Shown here one piece after another: positions 9,278-18,299 of a stretch of 64,000 nt of DNA; the first letter of the stretch is position 1; each line of letters begins with the position of its first letter. The notes beneath the pieces were generated by a model. That model had not been told where the DNA came from. It did not search any database and saw only the letters and a list, made by a program, of their open reading frames with translations. Location: contig CADECF010000003.1 of the NCBI GenBank assembly GCA_902825775.1, positions 1 to 64,000 of the forward strand, in the 5' to 3' direction. This stretch comes from an uncultured Lysobacteraceae bacterium. GTDB lineage: Bacteria; Pseudomonadota; Gammaproteobacteria; Xanthomonadales; Xanthomonadaceae. The position numbers were made by a program, and so were the translations under genes.

Positions 9278-9287
9278 GTTTGTTTTT

Positions 9288-9355
9288 GTGGGAGCGGCTT
9301 TAGCCGCGAGCTCTTAGGGCCAAGGTCTAAAGCTCGCGGCTGAAGCCGCTCCCAC
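9288..9355. repeat. Family A inverted repeat
   Basis: GTGGGAGCGGCTTTAGCCGC...GAGCTCTTA, a short variable spacer, then AGCTCGCGGCTGAAGCCGC and TCCCAC. It lies between the convergent htpX and fimX genes. Confidence 0.85.
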
Positions 9356-9371
9356 GAACGACCCACGGCGC

Positions 9372-11450
9372 TTACTCGAACTCGTAGTTCATATCCGGCC
9401 CGGCCATCGCCAGGAAGTGGCCCTGCACGTAATCCACGCCGCCCGAGAACAAGAAGGTCATGCTGGCCGCATCCTGCACGAACTCGGCGATGCTGCGGAT
9501 GCCGCGTTCCTGCGCGGCGGCGGCGATCTCGCGGATACGCGCCTGCTGTTCCGGGCTCTTGGCCAGATCGAGCATGAAAGCGCGGTCGATCTTCAAGAAG
9601 GCCGGATGGAAGTGCGACAGCAACTGCATCGAATTCAGGCCCGAACCGAATTGTTCCAGCCCGACCCGCACCCCGAGCCGGTTGGCGGTCTGCAGAAACT
9701 CCTGCGCGGCCTTGAGGTGGGTGAACACCTTCGACTCGGGCAGCTGCAGGATCAGGTTCTGGCCCGAGGCCTTGTGCGCGATCAGCTTTTCCGCGATCAG
9801 CTTCAGCAGGCCGTCGCCCTCCAGCGACGCCTGGGTGATCTTGATCAGCAACTGCACCGGTTTGCCGGCCGCCGCGCGCTCGCCGATCACCCGGATGGCC
9901 TTGGCCACCACCCATCGGTCGATGTCCGCGATCAGCCCGTGCTCTTCGGCGATCGGCAGGAAGGTCTGCGGGAACACCAGCTCGCCTTCGCCGCCGTCCA
10001 GGCGCAGATAGGCTTCGTACATGGCGCCGGGTTCGCCCTGCAGGCTGATCACCGGCTGGTAATGCAGCAGGAAGCCGTCGTTGTCGATGGCATCGCGGAT
10101 GCGCGTCAGCCAGGCGCCGATGCGTTCTTCCTCCGCGCGATCCACCGCGCCCGGGTCGAAGATTTCGAAGCGGTTTCCGCCGACGCCCAGCGACGACTGC
10201 AGGCCCTGGCTGGCGCGCGCCAGCACCTGCGGCATGCTGGCGATGCGTTCGCTGATCTGCACGCCGCCGATGCTCGCGGTCATGCTCAGCGAGCGCGCGC
10301 CCACCTCGACCACGGCATCGGCCAAGCCGGCGCGGATGTTTTCGGCCAGCTTCGAGGTATTGGCGTGATCGCTGCCGCGCGCCAGCACCGCGAAACTGTG
10401 TTCGCCGAAGCGCGCGGCCTCGTCGTTCGCGCCGATCAGCGGTTGCAGGCGCTGCGCCAGCGCCGCGGCCAGCGCATCGCCGGCGTCAAGGCCGATTTCC
10501 TGCAGCAACTGTTGGTGGTGATCGGGTTCGATCAGCAGCAAGCCGTGATTGGCCCCGTTCTGCGCCGCTTCGGCGACCGCCGTTTCTAGCGCGTGCAGGA
10601 AGGTCTGCCGGTTGAGCAGGCCCGTGACCTGGTCGCGGCGGCGCAGCTCTTCGACTTCGCGCGCCAGTTCGGGGTCGGTTTCCTGCCGGCGGAACACGAT
10701 CTGCTGGCAGGGCTCGTCCTCGTAGGTGGCCGCGGTGAATTCCATCAATGCCGGAAAGGTGTTGCCGTCGATGCCGCGCGCTTCCAGCTCGTAGCGCGGG
10801 GGCGGCGCTTCGCCCTTGCTCAGCGATTTCAGCAGTTGCTTGAAATTGTCGACATGGGCCGGCGCGACCAGGTCGAGCAGGGACATGCCTTCGATGTCCT
10901 CGAACGATTCGAAACCGAACATCTCAAGATAAGCGTCGTTGGCGCGGATGTGCATGCCTTCGTGCACATAGGCGATCGGCTCGCGAGAGGACGAGATCAG
11001 CGCATCGCAACGGCGTTCGGTTTCGCGTACCTGCGCTTCCAGGCGGCGCAGGCCGCGCCGCGCCTCGAGGTCGATGAATTCGCTGCGCACCACATGGCCG
11101 ATCTGGTCGATCTGCCCGCGCAGCGCGATCTTGCGCGCGCCCAGCGCGATCGCTTGCAGCACGATCTGTTCGTCGACCTTATCCAGCACCAGGATCAGCG
11201 GCAGGTCCTTGCCGCTGGCATCGATGACGGCCATGGCTTCGGCCGCGCTGACCTGGGTCGCGGACCGGGCCGCCAGTACCAAATCGAGCGGTTGCGAGCC
11301 GACCATCTGCGCCAGTTGCTCGGCATTCTCCGGCCGCGACGGGCGCACGGCGAGACCGCCGTTGCGCAGTCCGCTGACGATGGCTTCGGCGTCCTCGACG
11401 CTGTCGTCCACCACCAACAAACGCACGGTCGTTTCCCTGCCAATCTGCAT
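9372..11450 (-). CDS. fimX: FimX-like protein: receiver, PAS, degenerate GGDEF and degenerate EAL
   Basis: A 692-residue protein with four domains: a receiver-like fold (about 8-125, LLVVDDS), PAS (about 145-255), GGDEF (about 262-435) and EAL (about 440-690). Both catalytic motifs are lost. The GGDEF site reads FGEHSF near 349-353. EAL is EAY at 479-481, and the DDFG metal motif is EQFG. The retained fold should bind but not make or cleave c-di-GMP. Length, order and degeneracy match FimX, which controls type IV pilus assembly and twitching through PilZ and PilB. The start is backed by a GGGGGAG ribosome site. No pil genes are nearby, so the function rests on architecture. Confidence 0.8.
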   Translation of the reverse strand: MQIGRETTVRLLVVDDSVEDAEAIVSGLRNGGLAVRPSRPENAEQLAQMVGSQPLDLVLAARSATQVSAAEAMAVIDASGKDLPLILVLDKVDEQIVLQAIALGARKIALRGQIDQIGHVVRSEFIDLEARRGLRRLEAQVRETERRCDALISSSREPIAYVHEGMHIRANDAYLEMFGFESFEDIEGMSLLDLVAPAHVDNFKQLLKSLSKGEAPPPRYELEARGIDGNTFPALMEFTAATYEDEPCQQIVFRRQETDPELAREVEELRRRDQVTGLLNRQTFLHALETAVAEAAQNGANHGLLLIEPDHHQQLLQEIGLDAGDALAAALAQRLQPLIGANDEAARFGEHSFAVLARGSDHANTSKLAENIRAGLADAVVEVGARSLSMTASIGGVQISERIASMPQVLARASQGLQSSLGVGGNRFEIFDPGAVDRAEEERIGAWLTRIRDAIDNDGFLLHYQPVISLQGEPGAMYEAYLRLDGGEGELVFPQTFLPIAEEHGLIADIDRWVVAKAIRVIGERAAAGKPVQLLIKITQASLEGDGLLKLIAEKLIAHKASGQNLILQLPESKVFTHLKAAQEFLQTANRLGVRVGLEQFGSGLNSMQLLSHFHPAFLKIDRAFMLDLAKSPEQQARIREIAAAAQERGIRSIAEFVQDAASMTFLFSGGVDYVQGHFLAMAGPDMNYEFE

Positions 11451-11537
11451 TCGTCAGCTCCCCCACCGGTCACGCCTAACGTCAAAATACATCAAACCAT
11501 CGTCGCAATACATTGATGCAGTGGGAAAAAGAACCGG

Positions 11538-12542
11538 TCACAGCGCACGCTTGGCGTTATCGCCGGCCACTTCCCGCACGAGTTTCGGCACCAGATAACC
11601 GGGGAGGGCCGCCACCAAAGCGGCATGCAGGGCCCGGGCGCGGCCGTCGGACACTTCGAAATGCGCCGCACCCGCGACGCGGTCCAGTTGGTGCAGGTAG
11701 TAAGGCAGTACGCCGGCTTGGTAACCGCGCTCGCTCAGCGCGGCCAGGGCTTCGACCGTGTCGTTGACCCCGGCCAGCAGTACGGCCTGGTTGAGCAGGG
11801 CGACACCGGCGCCACGCAGCCGCGCCAGACCGGCGTCCACGCCATCAGCGAACTCGTTGGCATGGTTGGCATGGATGACCACAGCCACCGGCCAGGGCAG
11901 GCCGCGCAGCCAGGCCAGCAGGCCTTCGTCGACGCGTTCGGGCAGCACCACCGGCGGACGGGTGTGGATGCGGAGCCGGCGCAGATGCGGAATGGCGGCC
12001 AGCTCGCGGGTCAGGTCTTCCAGCTTGGCCGTGGATAGCGACAGCGGATCGCCGCCGGACAGGATCACTTCGTCGATGCCCTTGTCGGCGCGGATCGCGG
12101 CCAGCGCGGGCTGCCAGCCATCGCGGGCGGCGGTCTCGTCGGCATAGGGAAAATGGCGGCGGAAACAGTACCGGCAGTGCACCGCGCAGCTGCCGGTGGC
12201 GATCAGCAGGGCGCGGCCCCGGTATTTGCGGATCACGCCCTCGGCGGCGCGCGCGGCGCCGTCGCCGACCGCATCCAGGGCGAAGCCGGGCACGATCCGG
12301 GTCTCGTCGACGACCGGCAACACCTGCCGCAGCAGCGGGTCGTGCGGATCGCCGTGGCGCATCCGGGCCACGAAGCCGCGCGGCACGCGCAGCGGGAATT
12401 GCGCCGCGGCGTCATCGGAAATCCGGTCCGCGAGTACGTCCAGACCCAGCAGCGACAGCAGCTCGCGCGGATCGCGCACGGCGTCGCGCCAGAGCTGCTG
12501 CCAACCGGGCGGCTGCAGGGGCAGGGGGGCTGCGGGTATCAT
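11538..12542 (-). CDS. epmB: EF-P beta-lysylation protein EpmB (lysine 2,3-aminomutase family)
   Basis: A 334-residue radical SAM enzyme that converts (S)-alpha-lysine to (R)-beta-lysine for attachment by EpmA to elongation factor P. The [4Fe-4S]/SAM motif C119-x3-C123-x2-C126 (CAVHCRYC) is intact, and ILSGGDPL follows as in the aminomutase family. The length is that of EpmB rather than catabolic KamA, about 420 residues. The start at 12542 is preferred; the longer frame to 12905 runs back over efp. It is divergent from efp with 114 bases between them, a common arrangement that supports the assignment. EpmA is not in the window. Confidence 0.93.
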   Translation of the reverse strand: MIPAAPLPLQPPGWQQLWRDAVRDPRELLSLLGLDVLADRISDDAAAQFPLRVPRGFVARMRHGDPHDPLLRQVLPVVDETRIVPGFALDAVGDGAARAAEGVIRKYRGRALLIATGSCAVHCRYCFRRHFPYADETAARDGWQPALAAIRADKGIDEVILSGGDPLSLSTAKLEDLTRELAAIPHLRRLRIHTRPPVVLPERVDEGLLAWLRGLPWPVAVVIHANHANEFADGVDAGLARLRGAGVALLNQAVLLAGVNDTVEALAALSERGYQAGVLPYYLHQLDRVAGAAHFEVSDGRARALHAALVAALPGYLVPKLVREVAGDNAKRAL

Positions 12543-12656
12543 TTGCACCTTGGAATCATCGCCGCAAGCCGCCGATATGCGGCCCGGGCCAGCCTCCATT
12601 CTATCCGCCGCGGCCGCCGGCCGCTGTGGATTCCCCTTTATCCGCAGGAGTTCCAC

Positions 12657-13223
12657 ATGGCCAGTTATGGCATGAACGACGTCAAGAACGGGCAGAAGAT
12701 CCTGGTCAACAACGAGCCTTGCATCATCACCGATACCGAATACGTGAAGCCGGGCAAGGGCCAGGCCTTCACCCGCATCAAATACCGCTTCATCAAGTCC
12801 GGCCGCGTGGTCGAAATGACGATGAAGGCCACCGATTCGGTGGAAGCGGCCGACGTGGTCGATACCGACATGCAGTTCCTGTACGCCGACGGCGAATACT
12901 GGCACTTCATGCAGCAGGAAACCTTCGAGCAGGTGCAGGCCGACAAGACCGGCGTCGGCGACGCCGCCAAGTGGCTCAAAGGCGAGGAAGCCTGCGTGGT
13001 CACGCTGTGGAACGGCACGCCGATCGCGGTGCAGCCGCCGAATTTCGTCGAATTGAAGATCACCGAGACCGATCCGGGCGTGCGCGGCGACACTTCCGGC
13101 GGCGGCGGCAAGCCGGCCACGCTGGAAACCGGCGCGGTGGTGCGCGTACCGCTGTTCGTCGGCCAGGACGAGATCATCAAGGTCGATACGCGCAGCGGCG
13201 AGTACGTTTCGCGGGTGAAGTGA
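12657..13223 (+). CDS. efp: Elongation factor P
   Basis: A 188-residue translation factor that enters the ribosomal E site and relieves stalling at consecutive prolines. Three beta-barrel domains are expected across the length. The domain I loop tip shows K34 within KPGKGQ, the lysine that EpmA/EpmB beta-lysylate, consistent with epmB next door. The ATG at 12657 is preceded by the ribosome site GCAGGAG. A second EF-P-type gene (EfpL) lies at 61710 on the other strand with an arginine loop, so this cell has both paralogues. Confidence 0.97.
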   Translation: MASYGMNDVKNGQKILVNNEPCIITDTEYVKPGKGQAFTRIKYRFIKSGRVVEMTMKATDSVEAADVVDTDMQFLYADGEYWHFMQQETFEQVQADKTGVGDAAKWLKGEEACVVTLWNGTPIAVQPPNFVELKITETDPGVRGDTSGGGGKPATLETGAVVRVPLFVGQDEIIKVDTRSGEYVSRVK

Positions 13224-13263
13224 CTGATCGGCAGCGATTTCGCGTAGCGAGATGCGTCACCGG

Positions 13264-13340
13264 CCAGTCATCCCGGCGAAAGCCGGGATCCAAAGTTGCA
13301 GCCTCTTCCGCTTGCGAGAGAGGGTTGGGTGAGGTGCGCG
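13264..13340. repeat. Family D arm and AGAGGGTTGGGTGAGG fragment
   Basis: After efp, GTCATCCCGGCGAAAGCCGG is followed by GATCCAAAG, a single family D hairpin with a GAAA loop. Then comes a fragment of the GAGAGGGTTGGGTGAGG repeat type. No terminator with a T run is seen behind efp. Confidence 0.6.
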
Positions 13341-13376
13341 GCTACCTGTGCACCGCTGGAATGACGGAATCGGAGC

Positions 13377-14717
13377 ATGACTGAAACCCAAGCGCGCCAA
13401 TCCTGCGATCTGTTGATCGAAGCCGGCTTCGTCGTCCCCGTCGAGCCGCATGCCGTCGTGCTGGAGAATCACGCGGTCGCAGTGAAAGACGGCGCCATCG
13501 TCGCGATCCTGCCGACGGACGCAGCGCGTCTGCGGTTCGAAGCGAAAGAAACCGTATCGCGCCCCGACGCCGCGTTGATCCCCGGCTTGGTCAACGCCCA
13601 CGCCCACAATCCGATGACGCTGCTGCGCGGCGTGGCCGACGACCTGCCGCTCAAGGTCTGGCTGCAGGAACACATCTGGCCGGTGGAAGGCGCGGTGATG
13701 GGGCCGGATTTCGTCGCCGACGGCGTGACTCTGGCGATCGCCGAGATGCTGCGCGGCGGCACCACCAGTTGCAACGAGAACTATTTCTTCCCCGACGTGC
13801 AGGCGGCCACCTACAAGCGCCACGGCTTCCGCGCGCGGGTCGGGTTGCCGGTGATCGACTTCCCCACCGCCTGGGCCAAATCGGACGACGAATATTTCGA
13901 TCGCGCCGGCGAAGTCCACGATCAGTGGCGAGGCGATTCCTTGATCGCCACCGCATTCGCGCCGCATGCGCCGTACACGGTGTCGGACGAGAATTTCGAA
14001 CGCATCCGCATGCTCGCCGACCAGCTCGACGTGCCGGTGCACCTGCATCTGCACGAGACCGCGCAGGAAGTGGCGCAATCGCAGCAGAAGCACGGCCAGC
14101 GCCCGTTCGCGCGGATGGACCGGCTGGGTCTGGTCAACGACCGCCTGATCGCCGTGCACATGACCCAGCTGACGCCGGCCGAGATCGCGCTGTGCGCCGA
14201 GCGCGGCGTGTCGGTGGTGCATTGCCCGGAATCCAACTTGAAACTCGCCTCGGGTTTCTGCCCGGCGTGCGCGCTCGAACGCGCGGGCGTCAACCTGGCG
14301 ATCGGCACCGACGGCGCGGCCAGCAATAACGATCTGGACATGTTCGGCGAGACGCGCACCGCGGCCATCCTGGCCAAGGCCGTGGCCGACGACGCTGCGG
14401 GATTCGACGCATTCCGCGCACTGCGCGCAGCGACGCTGGGCGGCGCCAAGGCGATGGGTTTCGATCATCTGGTCGGTTCGATCGAGCCGGGAAAGCAGGC
14501 CGATCTGGTCTGCGTCGATTTATCCGCGCTGGAGACGCAGCCGTTGCACCATGTCGTATCGCAGCTGATCTACGCGACCGGCCGGCATCAGGTCAGCGAC
14601 GTGTGGATCGCCGGCAAGCCGAAGTTGCTGGCGCGCGAGCTGGTCGACATGGATGTGCCCGGGATCATCGCCAACGTGAAGCAGTGGCGCGGGCGGATCG
14701 CGGCGATCGGGCGATGA
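13377..14717 (+). CDS. mtaD: TRZ/ATZ family amidohydrolase, 5'-methylthioadenosine/S-adenosylhomocysteine deaminase type
   Basis: A 446-residue metal-dependent deaminase. Metal ligands appear as HAH in VNAHAHNPMTLLRG (about residue 75), HLHLHE (about 222-227), a later H near HCPESN, and D in AIGTDGAASNNDLDM. The family deaminates the adenine ring of MTA or SAH, or related N-heterocycles. The gene order deaminase-ubiG-HAD phosphatase matches Pseudomonas PA3170-PA3172, where the first enzyme deaminates MTA, which favours that role. The mtn salvage genes lie about 43 kb away. Substrate choice is inference. Confidence 0.8.
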   Translation: MTETQARQSCDLLIEAGFVVPVEPHAVVLENHAVAVKDGAIVAILPTDAARLRFEAKETVSRPDAALIPGLVNAHAHNPMTLLRGVADDLPLKVWLQEHIWPVEGAVMGPDFVADGVTLAIAEMLRGGTTSCNENYFFPDVQAATYKRHGFRARVGLPVIDFPTAWAKSDDEYFDRAGEVHDQWRGDSLIATAFAPHAPYTVSDENFERIRMLADQLDVPVHLHLHETAQEVAQSQQKHGQRPFARMDRLGLVNDRLIAVHMTQLTPAEIALCAERGVSVVHCPESNLKLASGFCPACALERAGVNLAIGTDGAASNNDLDMFGETRTAAILAKAVADDAAGFDAFRALRAATLGGAKAMGFDHLVGSIEPGKQADLVCVDLSALETQPLHHVVSQLIYATGRHQVSDVWIAGKPKLLARELVDMDVPGIIANVKQWRGRIAAIGR

Positions 14718-14745
14718 TTTTCGATCTGCAACGCACCACGTTCCC

Positions 14746-14849
14746 GTCATCCCAGCGAAAGCTGGGACCCATTTTGATCTTGCTTTTGAGCCTCACATCG
14801 TTAAACAAATATCAACAGCAAAATGGGTCCCAGCTTTCGCTGGGATGAC
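14746..14849. repeat. Family C inverted repeat
   Basis: GTCATCCCAGCGAAAGCTGG plus GACCCATTTTGAT on the left, and the reverse complement AAATGGGTCCCAGCTTTCGC plus TGGGATGACGG on the right, with about 35 unrelated bases between. Each arm can also fold on its own around a GAAA/TTTC loop. Confidence 0.85.
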
Positions 14850-14866
14850 GGAGTGAGAGGTTTCGC

Positions 14867-15595
14867 ATGAACGCCACCGGTACCCGCAACGACAACTTCA
14901 GCCAGGCCGAACTCGACAAGTTCGGCGCCCTGGCCAACCGCTGGTGGGACCCGCAAGGCCCGCAGAAAGCGTTGCATGCGCTGAATCCGGCGCGTCTGGG
15001 CTACGTGGCAGAACGCGCGCCGCTGAGCGGCGCTGCGGTGCTCGACGTCGGCTGCGGCGGCGGCCTGCTCAGCGAGGCGTTGGCGGGCGAGGGCGCGCAG
15101 GTGACTGCGATCGACCTGGCGCCGGAGCTGATCAAGATCGCCAAACTGCATCGCCTGGAATCGAAAGTCGAAGTCGACTATCGATTGAGCACCGTCGAAG
15201 CGCTGGCCGCCGAACAGCCCGGCCGCTACGACGCGATCACCTGCATGGAAATGCTCGAGCACGTGCCCGATCCGGGCTCGGTGCTGTCGGCCTGCGCGAC
15301 TTTGCTCAAGCCCGGTGGCCGCCTGTTCGTGTCCACGCTCAACCGCACGCCGGCCGCGTTCGCGCTGGCCATCGTCGGCGCCGAATACATCGCCGGCGTG
15401 CTGCCCAAAGGCACGCACCAATACCGCGATTTCATCAAGCCGTCCGAGCTGGCGGCCTGGCTGCGCGCAGCCGGACTCGAGCTGGAAGACGTCAGCGGCC
15501 TGATGTACGAACCCTGGCGCAATGCGGCGCGCGTCATCGGTCGCACGGACATCAACTACTTGGCGTGCGCGCGCAAGCCGGAGCGCGCCGAATGA
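14867..15595 (+). CDS. ubiG: Ubiquinone biosynthesis O-methyltransferase UbiG
   Basis: A 242-residue class I SAM-dependent methyltransferase that performs both O-methylation steps of ubiquinone synthesis on membrane-associated intermediates. SAM motif I reads [13 protein letters not shown] near residue 62, the acidic end of strand two is AIDLAPE, and [11 protein letters not shown] marks motif II. The N-terminal [11 protein letters not shown] and C-terminal [12 protein letters not shown] stretches are UbiG signatures. Length is normal. It lies between the deaminase gene and the HAD phosphatase gene in the same direction. Confidence 0.95.
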   Translation: MNATGTRNDNFSQAELDKFGALANRWWDPQGPQKALHALNPARLGYVAERAPLSGAAVLDVGCGGGLLSEALAGEGAQVTAIDLAPELIKIAKLHRLESKVEVDYRLSTVEALAAEQPGRYDAITCMEMLEHVPDPGSVLSACATLLKPGGRLFVSTLNRTPAAFALAIVGAEYIAGVLPKGTHQYRDFIKPSELAAWLRAAGLELEDVSGLMYEPWRNAARVIGRTDINYLACARKPERAE

Positions 15596-15610
15596 ACGCG
15601 CTTCCGCTGT

Positions 15611-15800
15611 TCCCCCCTTTGAAAAAGGGGGGCGGGGGGGATTTGCTGTTGATCTTGCGCCATAAAGGCAACATCAAAAGCAAATCGCTTCGCGATTCCC
15701 GGCCTTCGCTTGCGCGAAGGCGCTCAATCAGCCGCAAGCCTTCGGCTTGCAAGCGGCTGCTTTCGCCCCCCTCAATCCCCCTTTTTCAAAGGGGGAGGAA
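15611..15800. repeat. Family B inverted repeat, long copy
   Basis: CCCCCCTTTGAAAAAGGGGG followed by GGGGGATTTGCT on the left; CCCCCTCAATCCCCCTTTTT and CAAAGGGGGAGGAA on the right. About 130 bases separate the arms and include an inner CTTGCGCGAAGG/CAAGCCTTCGGCTTGC motif. The right arm ends 6 bases before the HAD phosphatase start codon. Confidence 0.8.
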
Positions 15801-15806
15801 CAGCTC

Positions 15807-16487
15807 ATGACTTCGAAGTTTCCAATATTAGTGCTGTTCGATTTGGACGGCACGCTGCTAGACAGCGCCCCGGACATGCTCGCCACCGTCAACGCGCTGC
15901 GCGCCGAGCGCGGCGAGCCAGCGATGGCGCTCGAAGCCTTGCGTCCGCATGTGTCCAAGGGCGCACGCGCGATGCTGGCCGCCGCCTTCCCGCAGTCGGA
16001 CGAGGCGCAGCGCGAGGCGATGGTGGCGCAGTTCCTGGCCCGCTACGAGAGCGAATTGGCCAAGCAAGGCCACCTGTTCGACGGCATCGAAGCGCTGCTG
16101 GGCGCGATCGAAGCCGATGGCGGACGCTGGGGCATCGTCACCAACAAACCCGAATACCTGGCCAAGCAGTTGCTGCCGCTGCTCGGCTGGCAGACGCGTT
16201 GCGCGGTGCTGATCGGCGGCGATACGTTGCCGCAGCGCAAGCCGCATCCGCTGCCGTTGCTGCATGCGGCTCGGGGACTGTACGTGGCGCCGGAAGACTG
16301 CGTCTACGTCGGCGACGACGAACGCGACATCATCGCGGCGCGCGCGGCCGGCATGCCGTCGGTAGTGGCGTTGTGGGGCTATCGGTTGCCGGAAGACGTG
16401 CCGGAGCGTTGGAATGGCGATGCGATGGTCGAATCGCCGCGCGATTTGCTCGATTCGGCGATATGGCCGCGCATCCGCAAACCGTGA
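15807..16487 (+). CDS. gph: HAD-family phosphatase, phosphoglycolate phosphatase / MupP type
   Basis: A 226-residue HAD hydrolase starting at ATG 15807; the longer frame from 15747 would translate a repeat. The nucleophile motif is FDLDGTLLDSAPDM, motif II is VTNKPEY, and motif IV is VYVGDDERDIIAARAAG. Such enzymes are annotated as phosphoglycolate phosphatase (Gph). In Pseudomonas the orthologous position after ubiG encodes MupP, which dephosphorylates MurNAc-6-phosphate in cell-wall recycling, so that role is equally plausible. Its ribosome binding site, GGGGGAGGAA, is the right end of a family B repeat. It overlaps the next gene. Confidence 0.82.
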   Translation: MTSKFPILVLFDLDGTLLDSAPDMLATVNALRAERGEPAMALEALRPHVSKGARAMLAAAFPQSDEAQREAMVAQFLARYESELAKQGHLFDGIEALLGAIEADGGRWGIVTNKPEYLAKQLLPLLGWQTRCAVLIGGDTLPQRKPHPLPLLHAARGLYVAPEDCVYVGDDERDIIAARAAGMPSVVALWGYRLPEDVPERWNGDAMVESPRDLLDSAIWPRIRKP

Positions 16488-17119
16488 ACGACGCCGCAGC
16501 CGTCGACAGTTTTATCGCCAAATGGCGGGCGCGTTGGCCGGAATGGACCGTGGCCGAAGTGTTTGTGCCTGCGGCGCAACGCGACATCGCGGTAGCCTGG
16601 TTCGCGTTGCTGCAGGAACTCACCGATGCCGCCTGGGCCGGCGAAGATCCCACGCCGGGCCTGGCCAAGCTCGCGTGGTGGCAGGAAGAACTGCAGGGCT
16701 GGTCGCAAGGGCGCCGTCGCCACCCGCTGGGAATATCGCTGCAGCTTCGGCAGGTTCCGTGGCAAGCATTGGCGGCAGCCTTGCCCGCACTGCGCGAAAC
16801 GCGGGCGCCGCGGGACACGGTATCGGCACTGGCCGCGTTGCGGCCTTTCGCGGAAGCGGCTGCCATGGTCGAGCAGGCATTGCTGGCCGATCCGCAACAT
16901 GCAGACCCGGACGCCAGCCTCGCTGCGAGCCTGCTGGCGACGCATCCGCGCTGGTCGGCCGGCACCGTCGAGGCGTCCGATCTGGACGCTCGCTGGCCTG
17001 CCCCGAGCGGTCCGCGGCCGCGCAGGATCCTGGCTGCGCTCGCCCGAACCCGGCTTCGGCATCGCCTCCGGCCGCTCTGGCGGGCGCTCTGGGTGGCTTG
17101 GCGCGCTGCGCGGCACTGA
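16463..17119 (+). CDS. Squalene/phytoene synthase-like protein, short
   Basis: A 218-residue protein from ATG 16463, overlapping the HAD gene by 25 bases. GTG 16484, forming a GTGA overlap, is an equally good start. LQELTDAAWAGEDPTPGLAKLAWWQEELQGW and RRHPLGISLQ resemble the region around the first helix of squalene/phytoene synthases, where substrate-binding acidic residues normally sit. The DDxxD metal motifs are not recognisable, and the protein is about 60 residues shorter than active enzymes. The C-terminus is arginine-rich. It may be a degenerate or non-catalytic family member. No carotenoid or hopanoid genes are nearby. Confidence 0.6.
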   Translation: MAAHPQTVNDAAAVDSFIAKWRARWPEWTVAEVFVPAAQRDIAVAWFALLQELTDAAWAGEDPTPGLAKLAWWQEELQGWSQGRRRHPLGISLQLRQVPWQALAAALPALRETRAPRDTVSALAALRPFAEAAAMVEQALLADPQHADPDASLAASLLATHPRWSAGTVEASDLDARWPAPSGPRPRRILAALARTRLRHRLRPLWRALWVAWRAARH

Positions 17120-17194
17120 GCGTTGCGCGGGCGCCGGCTTGCGGGCCGGTACAATGGCCGCATTGCTTGGCAACAACCCCCGCTGGAAAACGTC

Positions 17195-18127
17195 GTGTCC
17201 TCTTCCTTCGTGAACCCCTCGCGCCTGCCCGACGTCGCCGACGACGCCGTGGCGTTGGCTCGTCCGCTCGACTGGGTCGGCATGGACCGCATCGCCCTGC
17301 CGCTGCGCGTGCACGGCGCCGACGGCGACACCCTGCAGGTGGCCGCTTCGGTCGACGCCGCAGTGAACCTGCAGGACGCCGGCGCGCGCGGCATCCACAT
17401 GTCGCGTTTGTACCTGCGCCTGCAGGACGCGTTCGCGGGCGAGGCGCTGACCCCGGCCGGGCTGCGCCGCGTGCTGCAGGACATGGTGGAGTCGCAACGC
17501 GGGCTGGCGACGGCCGCGCGGCTGGCGATCCGCTACGACCATCTGCTCAAGCGCCGCGCGCTGGCCAGCGACAATGCCGGTTGGAAGAATTATCCGGTCG
17601 AGATCGAAGCGGTGCTGCGCGATGGCCATTTGAAGCTGGCCGTCTCTTTCTCGGCCGATTATTCCAGCACCTGTCCAGCGTCGGCGGCGTTGTCGCGTCA
17701 GCTCAACGCAGATCGTTTCGCCGAAGATTTCGCCAACGCGCGGCCGCTGTCTGCGGGCGTGGTGGGCGAGTGGCTGGCCTCCGAGCGCGGCCTGGCGGCG
17801 ACGCCGCATGCGCAGCGCAGCCGTGCGCAGGTAAAGGTGGAACTGCGCGCCGCCTTCGACGAGCTGCCTTTCACGGCTTTGATCGATGCCGTCGAGAACG
17901 CAGTGGGCACGCCCGTGCAGACCGCGGTCAAGCGCGAGGACGAGCAGGCTTTCGCCAAGCTCAATGCCGAAAACCTGATGTTTTGCGAGGACGCCGCACG
18001 CCGGGTCGCGGCCGCGCTCGCCAGCGATCCACGCGTCGAGCGTTACGACGTGACCGTGTCGCACTTCGAAAGCCTGCATGCGCACGATGCGGTGGCGCGG
18101 GTGTCGGGATTGGGTTCGCGCCCTTGA
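17195..18127 (+). CDS. folE2: GTP cyclohydrolase FolE2 (type IB)
   Basis: A 310-residue enzyme that converts GTP to 7,8-dihydroneopterin triphosphate for folate, independently of zinc and of the FolE fold. Family blocks visible are RGIHMSRLYLRLQD, YPVEIEA, FSADYSSTCPASAALSRQL with the active-site cysteine, and TVSHFESLHAHDAVA. GTG 17195 (VSSSFVNPSRLPDVAD) is chosen as the start; an upstream ATG at 17123 is in frame but adds an unconserved tail. A possible -10 box TACAAT lies at 17150-17155 without a clear -35. In other bacteria FolE2 is induced by zinc limitation, but no Zur box was recognised. Confidence 0.92.
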   Translation: MSSSFVNPSRLPDVADDAVALARPLDWVGMDRIALPLRVHGADGDTLQVAASVDAAVNLQDAGARGIHMSRLYLRLQDAFAGEALTPAGLRRVLQDMVESQRGLATAARLAIRYDHLLKRRALASDNAGWKNYPVEIEAVLRDGHLKLAVSFSADYSSTCPASAALSRQLNADRFAEDFANARPLSAGVVGEWLASERGLAATPHAQRSRAQVKVELRAAFDELPFTALIDAVENAVGTPVQTAVKREDEQAFAKLNAENLMFCEDAARRVAAALASDPRVERYDVTVSHFESLHAHDAVARVSGLGSRP

Positions 18128-18164
18128 TTCGCATTATCCCAGCGAGATTGCACCCTTAATTCCC

Positions 18165-18296
18165 GTCATCCCAGCGAAAGCTGGGACCCATTTTGATTTT
18201 GCTGTGGAAAACGCAAAGTCACTGGATTCCCGCTTTCGCGGGAATGACGGCTTAAAGCAACGGCAAAATGGGTCCCAGCTTTCGCTGGGATGACGG
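18165..18296. repeat. Composite family C repeat with nested family D
   Basis: Family C arms (GTCATCCCAGCGAAAGCTGG and its complement) flank an inner family D hairpin, GTCACTGGATTCCCGCTTTC plus GCGGGAATGACGGCTT. It lies between the convergent folE2 and M23 peptidase genes. Confidence 0.8.
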
Positions 18297-18299
18297 GAA

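Noticed and set aside
16379-18085. A 568-codon minus-strand frame over the squalene-synthase-like gene and folE2
   Set aside because: Antisense to two genes with family motifs; it has no domain of its own.
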